Below the pieces are notes generated by a model that saw only the letters and a program-made list of their open reading frames with translations, did not search any database and was not told where the DNA came from. The position numbers and the translations under genes were made by a program. Shown piece by piece: positions 1 to 11,969 of a stretch of 64,000 nt of DNA. The DNA is from Sipunculus nudus (taxonomy: Eukaryota; Annelida; Sipuncula; Golfingiida; Sipunculidae). Position 1 is the first letter of the stretch. Each line of letters opens with the position of its first letter. The DNA lies in assembly GCA_026874595.1 (NCBI GenBank), contig CM049317.1, forward strand, positions 37,358,401-37,422,400, in the 5' to 3' direction.

Positions 1-740
1 GTGCTGAATCCTGCGTTCCAGTACTCTCATGCTATTTGCACCAATGATTATCATTTTTTTTATATTAACTTGCCTTAACAATCTGTACATCATATAGGCG
101 AACACTCAAACAGAAAAAAAGACTGTTAAGAAATATTTGCTCATCTTCTTAATGACCTAAGAGGGAATGGAAAATAAGTATACATGTATTAATCTAAATA
201 TAAATTTGCCTGCTGTTGCGATTATTATTAGTATTTCAGCTCATATATTTAGGTTTATATCTATAACTTGAAAAAAGCTGTCTATTACTCTTACTTACTA
301 CTATTACTCACGTTTGCCCATCAAACTGAGCCTCATAATAACAGAGTAAAGCTTGGCTACATGGGCACCCCTGAGCAATGGGCAATGGGCAATCATTAAT
401 GCAATGGGCAATCACTAAGTAAGACCATCTTAGTGATCAAAGGCCAGACTGTTGGTAATCTCTGTATGTGGACTGATCTATTCAGTAAATTAATTAGCAC
501 CATGCACTAGATCCCTAGTATCTTACAGCTGGCAAACTTGTGTCCTGACAGTCGGTTGTAGACCAGGTGATAACTGGCCGACAACAAACCACACCTGCAT
601 TATCTTGCGACCTAGCAGGGCATGTGAAGTAATAGTTCTATAGTAATATGAGCATTGTTCTTTGTGTACTTTGAACCTAAAGCAGATTTTTTATATTTAA
701 TAATACCATCACTTTGAATGCTGTAATTGTATTTTTACTC
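1..740. other. Noncoding stretch, no gene recognised
   Basis: AT-rich sequence without a sustained reading frame. The only structure seen is a short cluster of AATGGGCAAT-type words at about 376-418, repeated four times with a small spacer. Nothing else could be supported. Confidence 0.5.
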
Positions 741-747
741 TCACATT

Positions 748-920
748 TTACACAGAACTTGAAAGTAATTGAAAAGTAATTGTTCAAACAATTACTTTTC
801 AAAAGTAACCAATTACAAGTATACAATTACTTTTACGGATATCAAAAAGTAATCGATTACAAGTACAATTACTTGAAAAGTAATTGTAATTACAATTTCT
901 TCAATTGCAATTACTTTTGG
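748..920. repeat. AAGTAATTG-type self-complementary repeat
   Basis: The words AAGTAATTG and CAATTACTTTT alternate on both strands, so the stretch can fold on itself many times. Such AGTAATTAC-rich palindromic tracts are known inside several nonautonomous DNA transposons of animals; assignment to a particular superfamily is not possible here. Confidence 0.6.
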
Positions 921-1049
921 ACCGAACTCTGTTTCTTACTGTAATCTTCTGAATGAATAGGTAAAAATAACGTGTTAATGTGTTAGCGCAGGGGCGTAGT
1001 CTTGATTAAAGGAGGGGAGAGGTCCATGATCCCTGGCGGATCAAGAAAC

Positions 1050-1410
1050 TCGGGGGGGGGGGGCACGGTTGTTAATTATTCGTTGTTTTGTGGTCCTTGG
1101 CCCTGCTGCAATAAGAATATAAATGACGTAAGGCAACCTTTCTCTCTGTCTCTCTCTCCCTCCCAGGGACAGACAGAGAGATAGGGAGAGAGAGACGGAG
1201 AATATATATCCCCAGAACGGGAGAGTTCAGCGGCTCAATATTATATACTTGACAACGGCTCCTACAAACTCTCGAATCGAAAATTTATATGTCAGAGGAA
1301 ATTATAGATGGAGATTTATAAAACTTCACAATCATAAACAAGTATGATTTATTTAAATATTGATGTCACTTTATGGATAAAGTGGCTCAGGTCAGTGTTT
1401 GTGTCATTTA
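1050..1410 (+). repeat. Dispersed repeat family A, copy 1
   Basis: The copy begins near a 13-base G run and reads CACGGTTGTTAATTATTCG, then a CT/GA-rich stretch (1141-1200), then TATATGTCAGAGGAAAT and a conserved end near TTTGTGTCATTTACTG. The same blocks in the same order occur at 11553-11640 and 12195-12395. The function is unknown; it looks like a nonautonomous transposon or SINE-like unit. The G run and the CT/GA tract are length-variable simple sequence. Confidence 0.6.
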
Positions 1411-1717
1411 CTGTTTACACTGGGACGTCGCATGTGACGAGATAGTCCACTCCCAAGGGAGATGATCCCAAAAACCCGACTTTGGCAAGTTTCGAGGGCT
1501 AATTTCTTCAAGAAGTAACGTGTGAAATTCCTTATGTACGGAATACGAAATGCGTGTTGAGAGATTTTCTATAAACCTGCAGGGCGTCATGCATTTTTTC
1601 TATGTGTCACCACTGGGTACAAGCCAAAAACTTAAAAATTGTTACATATGACGATCGTGAGGAATCTCACCAACTTTATTTCTCAATACGGGTACCGTTT
1701 AAAGTACCTTTTCATTA

Positions 1718-2800
1718 CAGTTAATAGCATCAGTAATTGAGTGTTATTATATTAAGTGATAACATTACAATAGGTGTTACTTGGGCCCAACCACTATTGT
1801 AATAGCATTGCCTTTTGTAATAAAAAAATATGCCAGCAAAATTTTATGGATATTTTTGTAGTACATAGAGATACGTTAAGAACAGTTATTTACAGAAATT
1901 TCGGCAGTTGTAAAACTAACAACTGTGGCATTTGAATAAATATTAAAACACCTTTTTATACAGTAAATGACATCAGTAGTTAAGTGGTTATTACATTAAC
2001 TTTATTACAACAGGGGTTACTTTGGGCCAACCACTATTGTAATAATGTTGCCTATCGTTATAAAAAATTATGTCAGACAAATCTTATGGATATTTTTATA
2101 GTAATTGGAGACACATTAAGCACAGTAATAAATTACAGACAGTTTGGCAGTTGTAATCCCTACAACTGTGGCATTTTAATCAATATCAAACACATTTTAT
2201 ACCGTAAATGACATATGTAATTAAGTGCTTATTACATTAAGGAACTTAATAACAATAGGTGTTACTCGGACAAAACCACTATTGTAATAACGTTGCCTAT
2301 TGTAATGAAAAATTTATGCCAGACAAATCTTATGGATATTGTTGTAGTACATGGAGAACAGTACGTACAGAACAATTATCATTTACATACAGATTAGCAG
2401 TTGTAAACCCTACAACTGTGGCATTTGAATAAATATTAAAACACCTTTTTATACAGTAAATGACATCATTTATTGAGTGGTTATTACATTTATGAACTTT
2501 ATTACAATAAGGGTTTCTTGGGCCAAACCACTATTTTAATAACGTTGCCTATTGTAATAATGATTAATGCCTGAAAAAATATTATAGATATTTTAATACA
2601 TGGGTGCTACTTCATGAACAGTTAAAATTTATTTACATATTAGCAGCAGGACACCTAACAAAAATGTGATTTAAGGAAACATTAAAATACCCTTTATGTT
2701 TAGTAAATGACATCGGTAATTGAATGGTTATTACAATAAGACATTTATTACAATAGGGGTTACTTGGGTCAAAACAGTTTTGTGATCACGCTATTGTAAT
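1718..2800 (+). repeat. Tandem array of ~245-bp units
   Basis: The landmark CAGTAAATGACAT (or a close variant) occurs near 1718, 1961, 2202, 2454 and 2701, giving periods of 243, 241, 252 and 247. Each unit also carries CCACTATTGTAATAACGTTGCC and TACAACTGTGGCATTT-like blocks in the same order. Units have drifted by substitutions and small indels, as in an old minisatellite or the internal array of a transposon. Short reading frames across it are not coding. Confidence 0.85.
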
Positions 2801-2805
2801 AAAAA

Positions 2806-4281
2806 AACAATTGACCCATGAGTCATGACGCTCAGCAGACTGGCATGTTGACAACATGTCCTTGCACAAACAACTAATTGAGATAATTAAGTTCATTAAG
2901 ACCCATAAGCACACCAAATTTGATGACAATCCATCCAGCAGTTTTTTAGGAATCTAGCAATGTGTGTGTATTTGCATTATTTCTGGGGTGCTCAAACATG
3001 GCCTGTAAATCAGATAATATAGGTCACAGTGACCTAATTTCAGGTAGTGAGGAGAACTTTGGAGGAACTCTCAGGATGTTAAATAAGAAGATTCTAAGTC
3101 AAATGGTTATGATTTGTGCCCTGCTTTGGTATCTAATTTTCCATTATTCTGGGGCGGATTTATAAGCTCCATAGCTTGACCACATCTTTAAAGGGCTCAA
3201 AAACAGAGAAAAAAAACATAAAAAAAATCGAAAAAATACAGATGGCGCACCAGACACTAATGAAACATTCCATGACCCGTATCCATGCAAAGAACCATTG
3301 TGATCAATGGATTAGTTGTTCAGATACTTGAGTTTTTTTATCAAATTTTCCATTATTCCCGGGGGGGGGGGTTCTTCAGGGCCCCATAGCTTAGAGGGTA
3401 CGGGTAACAGAGAACTAATTTTATTTTTCCAAGGAGACTGTTCATGGGCCTCTTTGCATGTCGAGAGACAAGATTCTGGGTCTAGTCATTACAATATGTG
3501 CTCTGTTAACAGATGACCGCATCTTAAGAGGTCTCAAAAGAGAAAACAAAAATTCGTAAAATTCGAAAAAAATACAGGTGGCGCCACCAGTCTGCAGAAA
3601 CTGATGAAACATTCCATGACCAATATCCGTGCAAGTAATCATGGTTATCAATGCATTCGTTGTTTAGATACTTGAGTTTTTGTATCAAATATTCTATTAT
3701 CCTGGGGGGTACTTCGGAGCCCCAAACGCCGAAGAATATGGGTTACACAGACCTAATTTTACTTTTCCAAGAAGATTTTTCATGGACCTCCGTGTATATT
3801 AAGACAGAAGATTCTAGTTCTAGTCGTTACGATTTGTGCCCTGTTAACAGATGACCGCATTTTTTAAAGTCTCAAAAATAGAGAAAAAAAATCGCAAAAA
3901 ATAAAAAAAAAAAACAGGTAGCGCCACCAGTCTGCAGAAACTGATGAAACACTCCACGATTAATATCTATGCAAAGAATGATGGTGATCAATGAATTAGT
4001 TGTTCAGATACTTGAGCTTTTGTATCAAATTTTCCATTATTCTGGGGGGGGGGGTACTTCGGAACCCCATAGCTCAAAGAATATGGGTAACAGAGATCTT
4101 ATTTTAGATTTTCAAGGAGATTTTTAATGGATCTCCCTGGATCTTAAGTTAGAAGATTCCAGTACAAGCGATTACGATTTGTGCCCCGTTAATGGACAGA
4201 CGGCCGGGTGGCCGGACGGCCGGACGGACGACGGACAGAATGATCGCTATAGCTGAGATAAATTACAGTCAGCTGAGCTAA
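2806..4281 (+). mobile_element. Composite tandem-array element, copy 1
   Basis: Starts at CAATTGACCCATGAGTCATG plus ACGCTCAGC and ends at CAGTCAGCTGAGCT after a run of GGAC words. The inside holds about three ~340-bp units; the landmark ATCCATGCAAAGAA recurs near 3281, 3625 and 3965. Each unit reads: GGTGGCGCCACC-type palindrome, CTGATGAAACA, TGCAAAGAA..ATGGTGATCAATG, GTTCAGATACTTGAG, a CTGGGG run, GGGTAACAGAGACCTAATTT, TCATGGACCTCC, AGAAGATTC, GATTTGTGCCCTGTTAAC. Copies 2 (25648-27394) and 3 (49413-50262) share the start and unit order. No protein is encoded. Mechanism of movement is unknown. Confidence 0.75.
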
Positions 4282-4289
4282 AGATGATT

Positions 4290-4780
4290 GAAAAACTTAT
4301 AGTTATTTATTATGTTATGTTGGTTATTTAGTGCAAACATATACTTTTTATCACGTGTCCAAATTTATGATACACAAAAAATGTCTTAATAGTTGTCATT
4401 TAACACAATTTAGACCAAAACAGTACGGTCATTAATGAATAATTATAATAACGTTGCCTGTAATGAATGTAGGGGTAGTCACTATTATATGTACTACATA
4501 TATGCACTTTATACACAACACCGTTGAAAAATCAATATAATTAAATGATCAACAATTTAAAAAACAATAGTCATTTATATTGTTTAATTAAAAAACAAAT
4601 CATAAAAAAGCATCATTACAATATCGCACTAAAATGTTGATATACCTTGCTGAGAACAAATCACTCAAATTTTCATGATCAAAGGTATCGATATATCCCT
4701 TGTTCCACAGTATTCACATTTTTTCACCAAACCTAGTGTGCAAAAACCTTTGCAACCGCAGCCAGTAATGTAATAAAAAT
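4290..4780. other. Noncoding, weak remnants of the 245-bp array
   Basis: Around 4440-4460 the words ATAATAACGTTGCCTGTAAT match the block of the 245-bp units, so the array probably once extended past the composite element. The rest is AT-rich without recognised content. Confidence 0.4.
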
Positions 4781-4784
4781 GTTA

Positions 4785-4925
4785 TACCAATAGGGGTTGT
4801 AGAAATTGCAACATTAGTGCACGTCATTACAATAAAGATTATGAACTACAGCTCATTTGTAACCCCTAATGTAATAATTATTACAATGGGGACGTTATTA
4901 CAATAGGGGCCGTAACACCGCAATG
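4785..4925. repeat. Inverted TTACAATAGGGG words
   Basis: Several copies of CCCCTAATGTAATA and its complement TATTACAATGGGG stand back to back (4862-4912), able to form a short hairpin. The same TTACAATAGGGGTTAC word occurs in every 245-bp unit at 1718-2800, so this is probably an edge or relic of that family. Confidence 0.45.
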
Positions 4926-4929
4926 TCAC

Positions 4930-5945
4930 CTCATGGATCCCGGACGGCCCCCTTACAAACCAAGTTCCAGAGGTCACCGTACGGTCACCGTAGGTTATGT
5001 TGGTGCAAAAAAAAGCGTAGCTTTCAAAAACCATATGGTGACTGTATGGTCTCACAAATCAAAGGCAAGCAGCCGGGTTGAAAAAAATAAGTACGGCGCC
5101 CTGTATATATCAGCTAGGCAATACCATTGTCATGCATTAAAACTATATGATTCTCTTAAGTTTTGAATCATTACATTTCCCAGTACTGTAAATGGCAACT
5201 CTCTGTCGTTCTGTTGGTATTAATGACCTTACAACAGCAAACCACCTTGCAGACAATCAGATATAAATCTGACTCCACGATGAAAACCACGGTCTTGACG
5301 TTCCTCTAGCCGATGGGTTATGGTAATAGATATATGTATGTATGTTAGTTGTCCTAAGGGCAAGACACAGAAAGTGTTATTTATCCGAAGGTGACTTTCT
5401 TACCGAGGTGGAGATACACCCTGATATCGAGGGGTCACAATGTTTATCTTGGCAACATTCACTTCCGGTAATTATGATGATGGTCATGGTTGAACTTCTA
5501 CTACCGGTCTTCATGTTTAAAACGTAGCTTGCAGAATATCTGCCACAATTGCATTTTTTAAGTTTCCATGTTGTATGTGAAGGGCCTTCCTTCTCTAATA
5601 GGACGAAAGAAAGATGTAACCCCGTCATTCGTGTGCTCTTCCTGTCACATTTGCTCCATGTCGGAACTTCTATTTAGTTATTTTGTTTAATTTATTTGTT
5701 TTTTATTTTTTTTTTGCTGAAAAAAACCCTGAAAAGAAGAAAGATTGTATTTTATTAAATAACAACCGTATACCCCTCTACTGTTTGGAGAAGGGAAAAC
5801 AAAAGGAAGTTGACAATAGGCGATGTAAAAAGAATATAAACTAGAATACGGGTAGTCAACAAGCGACTACGTGTATCCGTCTAAATCAGAGTGGAACGGG
5901 TGAAATGAGGCATGGATTGAGTGGCAAGGGGAAATAGAGTGAAGT
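4930..5945. other. Noncoding stretch, no gene recognised
   Basis: Several short open frames exist on both strands (for example 4933-5166 and 5377-5628) but they overlap antisense to each other and show no domain, repeat protein or exon-like boundary that I can recognise. Only a poly-T stretch near 5700 stands out. Confidence 0.4.
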
Positions 5946-5949
5946 GTTG

Positions 5950-6610
5950 CATATTAGCATGGATGTCTGCAGCCAAATTGTGTATGTAGGTTGGGCCACC
6001 TACCACAAAATCCAGAAAGCCGTCCAAGTTGTATACATATGCAAAATTTTAAGGCAGAAAAGTAAAACCACAACATGTATACGAGTGATTTTTGCCCTTG
6101 GCAGACAAACAGATGGACGCTGTGCAAAAATGGTTGCAGGTAGCGCAACCAGTTTTGCGTATGATAAAGAGCTATGTGAGAACTATACACATGCAAAACT
6201 TTGGCCCAATCGGTCAAACGGTTCTCAAGATTTGAGCTTGGATGTCTGCAGCGTAAACATGAATGTAGGTGGCGCCACCTGTCATAAAATCAGAAAAGCT
6301 ATCCAGGATGTATACGCATGCCGAATTTCAGGTGAATTAGTCAAACCACTGCAGAGATATGAGGGATTTTAACCCGAGGCAGACGAACAGATGGACACTG
6401 TGCAAACATGGTTGCAGGTGGCGCCACCATTTTTTGTGTATGTCATAAAGCTCTCCAAGGGCTACATTTGTGCAAACAAATTTTCCTGATCGGTCAAACG
6501 GTTCCCGAGATATGTGGGTTTATGTGTGGAAACAGACGCACAAACGGACGCAGAGCGCAGAGGAAAGGTCAGAGGTCAAAACAAAATCGGGGCGCAGCAG
6601 TTCACATGTG
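5950..6610 (+). repeat. Dispersed repeat with ~280-bp units
   Basis: The phrase GATGGACGCTGTGCAAAAATGG at about 6112 recurs as GATGGACACTGTGCAAACATGG near 6390, a 279-bp period; GGATGTCTGCAGC at 5961 recurs near 6239. Each unit has a GGTGGCGCCACC palindrome (perfect at 6268-6279 and 6417-6428), GGTCAAACGGTTC and GCAGACGAACAGATGGAC. The 142-codon open frame at 5944-6372 lies wholly in these units and is not a gene. Confidence 0.75.
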
Positions 6611-6678
6611 ACCCGAACATAATCCCGAGTTTCGTAAAATTACGCCGAGCGGTTACGGAGGAGTTCTCCGGACACCTA

Positions 6679-6703
6679 CGCGGCGGCGGCGGCGGCGACG
6701 GTG
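6679..6703 (+). repeat. (CGG)n trinucleotide tract
   Basis: A short GCGGCGGCGGCGGC run follows the ~280-bp repeat. It is the main GC-rich microsatellite of the window. Confidence 0.9.
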
Positions 6704-6719
6704 GGCTGAAAACATAGTA

Positions 6720-7390
6720 TTCGCAAAACTCTGATTTGGCGGATCCAATTAAACGGAAATATATTTAACATAAACATATTTTTATCTGGGGAATTACACG
6801 AACGCTTAATTATGTTGCTCTTTGCTTGAGAATGGGTGAAAATGTCGTCTAGATTGCCTGTATTGCAAGGAAATTTACATGCAGTCATACCATCAGTGGA
6901 GGATTTGTTTTCTTCTATGATAGGCAATAATACCTTTGACTGTGCAAATCCGTATGGTGTACACTGTAAGTTGGAAATGGGACCGCGTTCTGTATGTTAA
7001 ACCAAGCTTCCAACAGTTTAGAGCTGAGTTGTGTTTTGGCTAGGTGCAATGGGTAGATGCAGGGTAATTTCAAACTGTTCATCAGGCAACGCTGATAGAG
7101 ATGAACATATGGCAATTTCCGCTCTGTGAAATTTTGTACCGCTGAATATATACTTGTTCCCTCAGTGGTATTACACAAGTGGGCTGAGAATATGTAGGAC
7201 CAGAAATACCAACATCCAAATTATAATATCAATAAGTGTGGGCAATAGCAGGGGGGATGTTATATATGCCTCTCCTCTACGCTATTTAGCAGTATTCAGC
7301 GATGGAACTTGTAAAAATAAGCTTATTATCGTCAACATCACAACATCACAACATTAACAGTTTTAACAATATACATGTTACATATCTATA
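6720..7390. other. Noncoding stretch, no gene recognised
   Basis: Short antisense open frames (6676-6927, 6915-7178) show no recognisable domain. No repeat relationship to the rest of the window was seen. Confidence 0.35.
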
Positions 7391-7396
7391 TTTTTT

Positions 7397-7715
7397 AAAG
7401 CGACGGATATGCGCCAGACGGATTCAGTTTGCTCTTTCGGCAAGTTAATATAATTTTAATTATCACATTAAACCTTGATACTTACCCCTTCATATATTAA
7501 CAAAAATTACATGAAGCAACATTATGACATGAAATGTGCTTATAATATTGGCTTATTTCCTGATTGTTTATTACACAGGAAACTTTTCGCTTGTAACTTT
7601 CCAATACATGTTTACTCTGGTGATGTGTCCGCAAAGGTACCATGGGTGACTTGTTGCGGTGACCGTCTGCTTGAAAATACTTTCGCTATATTTCAAGGTC
7701 TGTTGTGAATGTACC
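7397..7715 (+). repeat. Possible dispersed repeat, partner near 9735
   Basis: CAAAGGTACCAT followed by GGTGACCGTCTGCTTGAAAATA (about 7633-7680) recurs with changes at about 9745-9795. The opening GCGACGGATAT at 7400 recurs at 8838. The similarity is patchy, so this is a weak call for an old dispersed family. Confidence 0.35.
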
Positions 7716-8051
7716 GTATAGCTGCACTGAAATATTTAACAGGGAAATAATTGTCACCAGCTTTTTTTTAATGCAAACGTAATGTACATAAGATGGAAAT
7801 AGTTGTAAATCGGTCACTAACAAGTACCCAACAAAGACATGCATTATTTTAATATCATTAGAAATGGTCATATATAATCATTGCTCTGCTAACTCATAAC
7901 CACCTACACGCACATACACATACATATGTAAGATCTTTATATATTGATACACATGGTAGTTTTCACTTATATTAAGGGATATAATTTGTTTAAAGTTACA
8001 CTGTGCAACGTTCGAAATATTTTTTTTTTATAATTGGCAAGGGGGAATGAA

Positions 8052-8417
8052 TTCAGATTACCCCCTTTCAGATTATTGGTGGGTTATCTGAAATTGATTT
8101 CAGATTCCCATCAATTTCAGAACCCCCCCCCCCGTAACTTGAAACCGATTACGGATTACCCCCGGGGGTAATAATCTCAAATCATTTTCAGATCAAGAAA
8201 GTGTGACCAAAACCTGATCAAGCCAACTGAGGATGTAAATAAATAAATATATTAGGAGCGGTGAGCTCCCACTTTTTTCAAAAAGTAATTATATTAGCTT
8301 GATAAGTGAGGAGGTAATCTGAACAGAAGGAGGTAACCTAAAATCAGGTACAGGCTATCCCCGGGGGTAATCTTAAATCGATTTCCGATTACGGGAGGGG
8401 GGGGGGGGTAATCTGAA
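8052..8417. mobile_element. Foldback MITE-like element
   Basis: TTCAGATTACCCCC at 8052-8065 faces its exact complement GGGGGTAATCTGAA at 8404-8417. Between them AATCTGAAAT/ATTTCAGATT words alternate with C runs (8120-8132) and G runs (8396-8408), so most of the element can pair with itself. No protein frame is present. It resembles a nonautonomous DNA transposon; the superfamily cannot be told from the ends. Confidence 0.55.
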
Positions 8418-8429
8418 GTTTTTACACCG

Positions 8430-10260
8430 GGGTTATTGGTTTATTTACTCCCTTGATTCATGAACAATGCTAGGAGGACATTCACGAACTTCAGAGCATG
8501 GGTGCATGATAATTTAAGTAATTAAAGTAATTATATATATATATCGCTTAATCGTTTACGAGTCTTTAACATAATAATGCACAATAGTTGCATTGTGACG
8601 TGAAACCTAGCAAGACGAACCAAAAGTAGGAAATAACCACTGGGTATTCAATTAAAATGTTTTATAAGATAAAATGTAAATGTAACATCATTCCAATTGG
8701 TCACTGATCACATAATATGCCGTATCAAGAATCCTTTTTGTTTTATTTGTTCAAAGAGTGCTTATCAATGCAGTTTGGTAATACTGAATACAAACACGAT
8801 CTAGAGGTAAGCATCATAAAATAGCATGTTGTTCGAAGCGACGGATATTATCCTGCCTGTTTTATTTAAAAGTTGCCTTTAATTAACCTCAATTATTTGT
8901 ACCATCATACACGCCGTTGAGCAGCTCCTACCCTTCAGACATTATCGCAATCGGTCACGTAAAAAAGCAAATTATTCGTTACATTGCTCTAAGGCCTGTG
9001 GAGTTAACAACGTATTATCGTGAATTTTGACCTTCGCCACCTTATCACAGCGGGAAGCCATTCAACAGCTAATGCTCAGATAATTTCGTACTCGGGTATT
9101 GTATACACATGTGTACCACTTCAGTAATCGCTTGTAAAAAAGATGTATCGGTGCATTATACAATTATAATATTTGTCTTTTTTCATTTATTCTGTGAAAT
9201 GAAGTTTCGAAATGTCGCTTTTAATCGTTCAAATACAGTGAAAATAATAAGTGAGGTGAATTGCGATTTCAGTTAGTTCATGATTTGGCACCGCTGAAAA
9301 CATTATCAGAGTTGTTCGATGAACTTAAAAGCATTTTAACTATATGTTTCATTTATTTAAAAGATTGTCAATAGCATAAGCTCATGGTTATGAACGATTA
9401 TTTGGAACGTCAAACCTTTGCTTTTAATTATTTTGATTTATGTAAAACAGCAATTAGAGCATTTTATTTTTGAGTATTGTTTTCTTTATTCTTTCAAATA
9501 TGTTTTATATGTTAATAATGAACATAATTGTTCAAATGAACATTAGTATACATGAGGAACGGCTCACCTCTATCTATGATCATACAGGCCTTTGTCCTTC
9601 GGATATTATCGCTGCAGACCTTAGCTATAACAAAGAGTATTTAAATTAGTTGGTGAATAATACTGTTCGAAAAACTAGACATGTACATCAGAGGACCACA
9701 GTATTAGATAATAGTCTCGTAATATTTTCTCGGGCAATGTTTGGACAAAGGTACCATCCAATATAGACTGGGGTGACCGCCTGATTGAAAATAACCTTAT
9801 TCTGAACAGATTCCCTGTTTAACTTGCCATGTTAGTACATAGTGCTGTTCTGTATTCACAGCTAGAGTCCAAGTGAATTGGTGCAGGAAGATTTATCACG
9901 CTCTTAGTGTATTGTGTTCAATGATAAAAAACATCACGTTCAAGTGTTGTTTGTTTATCTGTACAACAAAGGTCTGTGCTGGTTGTTTCAACGGGGACTT
10001 GTCAGCCTGGTTTCCTTTACTCGTTCAAGACAAAGCTACCATAAATCTGACACAACAATCTACGGCATCTTTTAAAGATTATATTCTGACAACTGAACCT
10101 TGAAATTTATGAATTGTAAACGATAATAAAGGTGGCTTTTGCCATTTTATAGATTTAAAAGCAATACAAGTTTAAATATTAATATTAAACAATATATTCA
10201 ACTCATAGAATTATAAAAAAAAAATCATCTTATAAAATTATATGTAAGTATATATAAATA
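8430..10260. other. Noncoding AT-rich stretch
   Basis: No gene recognised. About 8895-8945 (ATCATACACGCCGT then CTCCTACCCTTCAGAC) resembles 59520-59560 and weakly 63690-63740, and about 9735-9800 is the partner of 7630-7690. An open frame at 9873-10103 has no recognisable domain. Confidence 0.4.
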
Positions 10261-10311
10261 TATATAAGGCGTCACTCTTTCCCTTAATCACACTTCTATT
10301 TCAGAATATAC

Positions 10312-10314
10312 CTC

Positions 10315-10345
<31 letters not shown>

Positions 10346-10413
10346 GCGTGTGTCTTTGTTACGTTTATTCATCTATTGTTATATGATCTATTCTAATACA
10401 AAATATATATAAT

Positions 10414-10451
<38 letters not shown>

Positions 10452-10452
10452 A
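10312..10452. repeat. (CT)n and (AT)n microsatellites
   Basis: (CT)n at about 10312-10340 and (AT)n at about 10418-10450, typical length-variable dinucleotide repeats. Confidence 0.95.
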
Positions 10453-10459
10453 TGATGTA

Positions 10460-11185
10460 AACCGAAGAGAGAGGAGTAACAGTATTAAACTAACAGTTCT
10501 ATCTAACGAAACATATCATTAACATCAAAGTCACTTTTATCACCCAAAAATTTCTTCCTTAAATTTTTATTCGGAACAGTACTTCTATATTTTGAATGCC
10601 TGTATGGTCCTTTGTTCTAGGTTGCAAGATCGTTATCAACTTTACGTACCCAGGACACCCAATGGGCTTAAATCAGTGTTACATATACTTGCTTTTTATA
10701 AGAATTATAAGTATTACTTTTAATATGAATAATGACTGATTCAGAATATATTGCAGTGCACCATTACATACAAAATTATACAATATAAATGTTGAACACA
10801 ATCCGAAGTTTAATATAATTTAATTGCTGAAACAAACTGCTCCAAATCTGTGATGCAAATAATTCAGTTTACCAAATCAGTCAAAAAAGATCATGTGACA
10901 GACATATTGAACACTATTTGTTGTTTAATGTTTTATCATAGTTACAATTGGTGCTTTCAAAAGCTGAACATACTTGATTATCAATATACGGTCTGTTCTC
11001 GATTTGGCCGTGGTTTATTTAAGAATTTTTTTTAACAGTAGGGAAAACCCCAGTGTAAGCACTGAACCGTTAATTATCGTTAACAACTTTCAACACATTA
11101 GCTTTTAACTAGATGCATACGCGTATGGTCACACAACAACGTCAGGATGAGCTGATGCTTATGGATTTTCTGCGGGATATGCTGG
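10460..11185. other. Noncoding stretch, no gene recognised
   Basis: AT-rich; the small frame at 10850-11035 has no recognisable feature. Nothing else could be supported. Confidence 0.4.
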
Positions 11186-11194
11186 CAGGATATT

Positions 11195-11390
11195 GTTACC
11201 TCCGCCACGTCTAGCGGCGGTGGTTAAGTCGTTTGGTAGCGTATGTTTGTCTGTTCACATGTGAATCTCCTCGTCTGTAAGCACGATAACACAAAAAGTC
11301 CTCAACGGAGTCTGATGAGATTTTTAGGATAGCTCGATAATGATATCAGAAACAATTGATTAAATTATAAATAATCCCGTAAATAATCCC
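11195..11390 (+). repeat. CCTCCGCCACG dispersed repeat
   Basis: The opening TTACCTCCGCCACG..GGCGG, then GTTTGTCTGTTCACATGTG and CACGATAACACAAAAAGTC, is the pattern of a widespread marine-invertebrate dispersed repeat (CCTCCGCCA..GGAGGT followed by GTTTGTCTGT). This attribution rests on remembered pattern only, with one copy seen here. Confidence 0.4.
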
Positions 11391-11552
11391 GGACCGAGTT
11401 CTAGTGTTTTATTGGGGATGCTTAGCATATTTGTTCACGCAGGTGACGATATGGTCATATTTTGGGTGCGAGTCTTGACGTCACAGAGGACAATTACGTC
11501 ACTCCACGTGTACATGCCGTTTCCCTGAAAGGTGTCGGTAAATCAACGTTCA

Positions 11553-11640
11553 GCAGGGAGGGCCACAGTTGTTAATTATTCGTTGTTATATGGTCGTTGG
11601 CCCTGTTGCAATAAGAAGGTTAATGACTTAAGGCAACCTA
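11553..11640 (+). repeat. Dispersed repeat family A, copy 2, first part
   Basis: Matches 1065-1140 closely (CAGTTGTTAATTATTCGTTG, TGCAATAAGAA, TTAAGGCAACCT). The matching second half is displaced to 12195-12395 by microsatellite, hairpin and SINE sequence, implying later insertions or expansion inside the copy. Confidence 0.65.
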
Positions 11641-11687
11641 TTTATATATATATATATATGTGTGTGTGTGAGGGTGTGTGTGTGTGT
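11641..11687. repeat. (TA)n(TG)n microsatellite
   Basis: TA repeats pass into TG repeats immediately before the inverted SINE-tail arm. Confidence 0.9.
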
Positions 11688-11826
11688 GAATAGCAATGTT
11701 GGTTCATTGTTTTATAAATAGAAATGGCATACACAGAAAAGTCGGTTCACTGACGGTGAGTATGTGAACCGACTTTTCAGTGTATACCATTTCCATCTAT
11801 AAAACAATGAACCAGCATTGATATTC
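11688..11826. repeat. Hairpin of two inverted SINE tails
   Basis: Left arm 11688-11750 and right arm 11764-11826 are reverse complements with about 6 mismatches in 63, separated by a 13-base loop. The right arm begins GTGAACCGACTTTTC and runs through ATACCATTTCCATC to AACAATGAACCAGC. Nearly the same tail follows the SINE head at about 12039-12075, and a related inverted copy lies at 58945-59010, so the arms are best read as two SINE 3' parts in opposite orientation. Confidence 0.7.
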
Positions 11827-11969
11827 ATACACCTATATATAATATAATCAGCACACCATATTTGGCCATAAGTCTTCCCCGCTGCAGGCAAAGTCGCCGT
11901 GCCGACACTACCGGGACGTCACTTCGCTGGTTACTATAAAAGTGTGCAAATACACAGACAGGAAGGGAA

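Noticed and set aside
1718-2800. CRISPR array
   Set aside because: Periodic repeats of ~245 bp with drift and no short repeat-spacer pattern, in eukaryotic DNA.
5944-6372. 142-codon plus-strand open frame
   Set aside because: It lies entirely in the ~280-bp dispersed repeat units and shows no domain; its internal sequence repeats because the DNA does.
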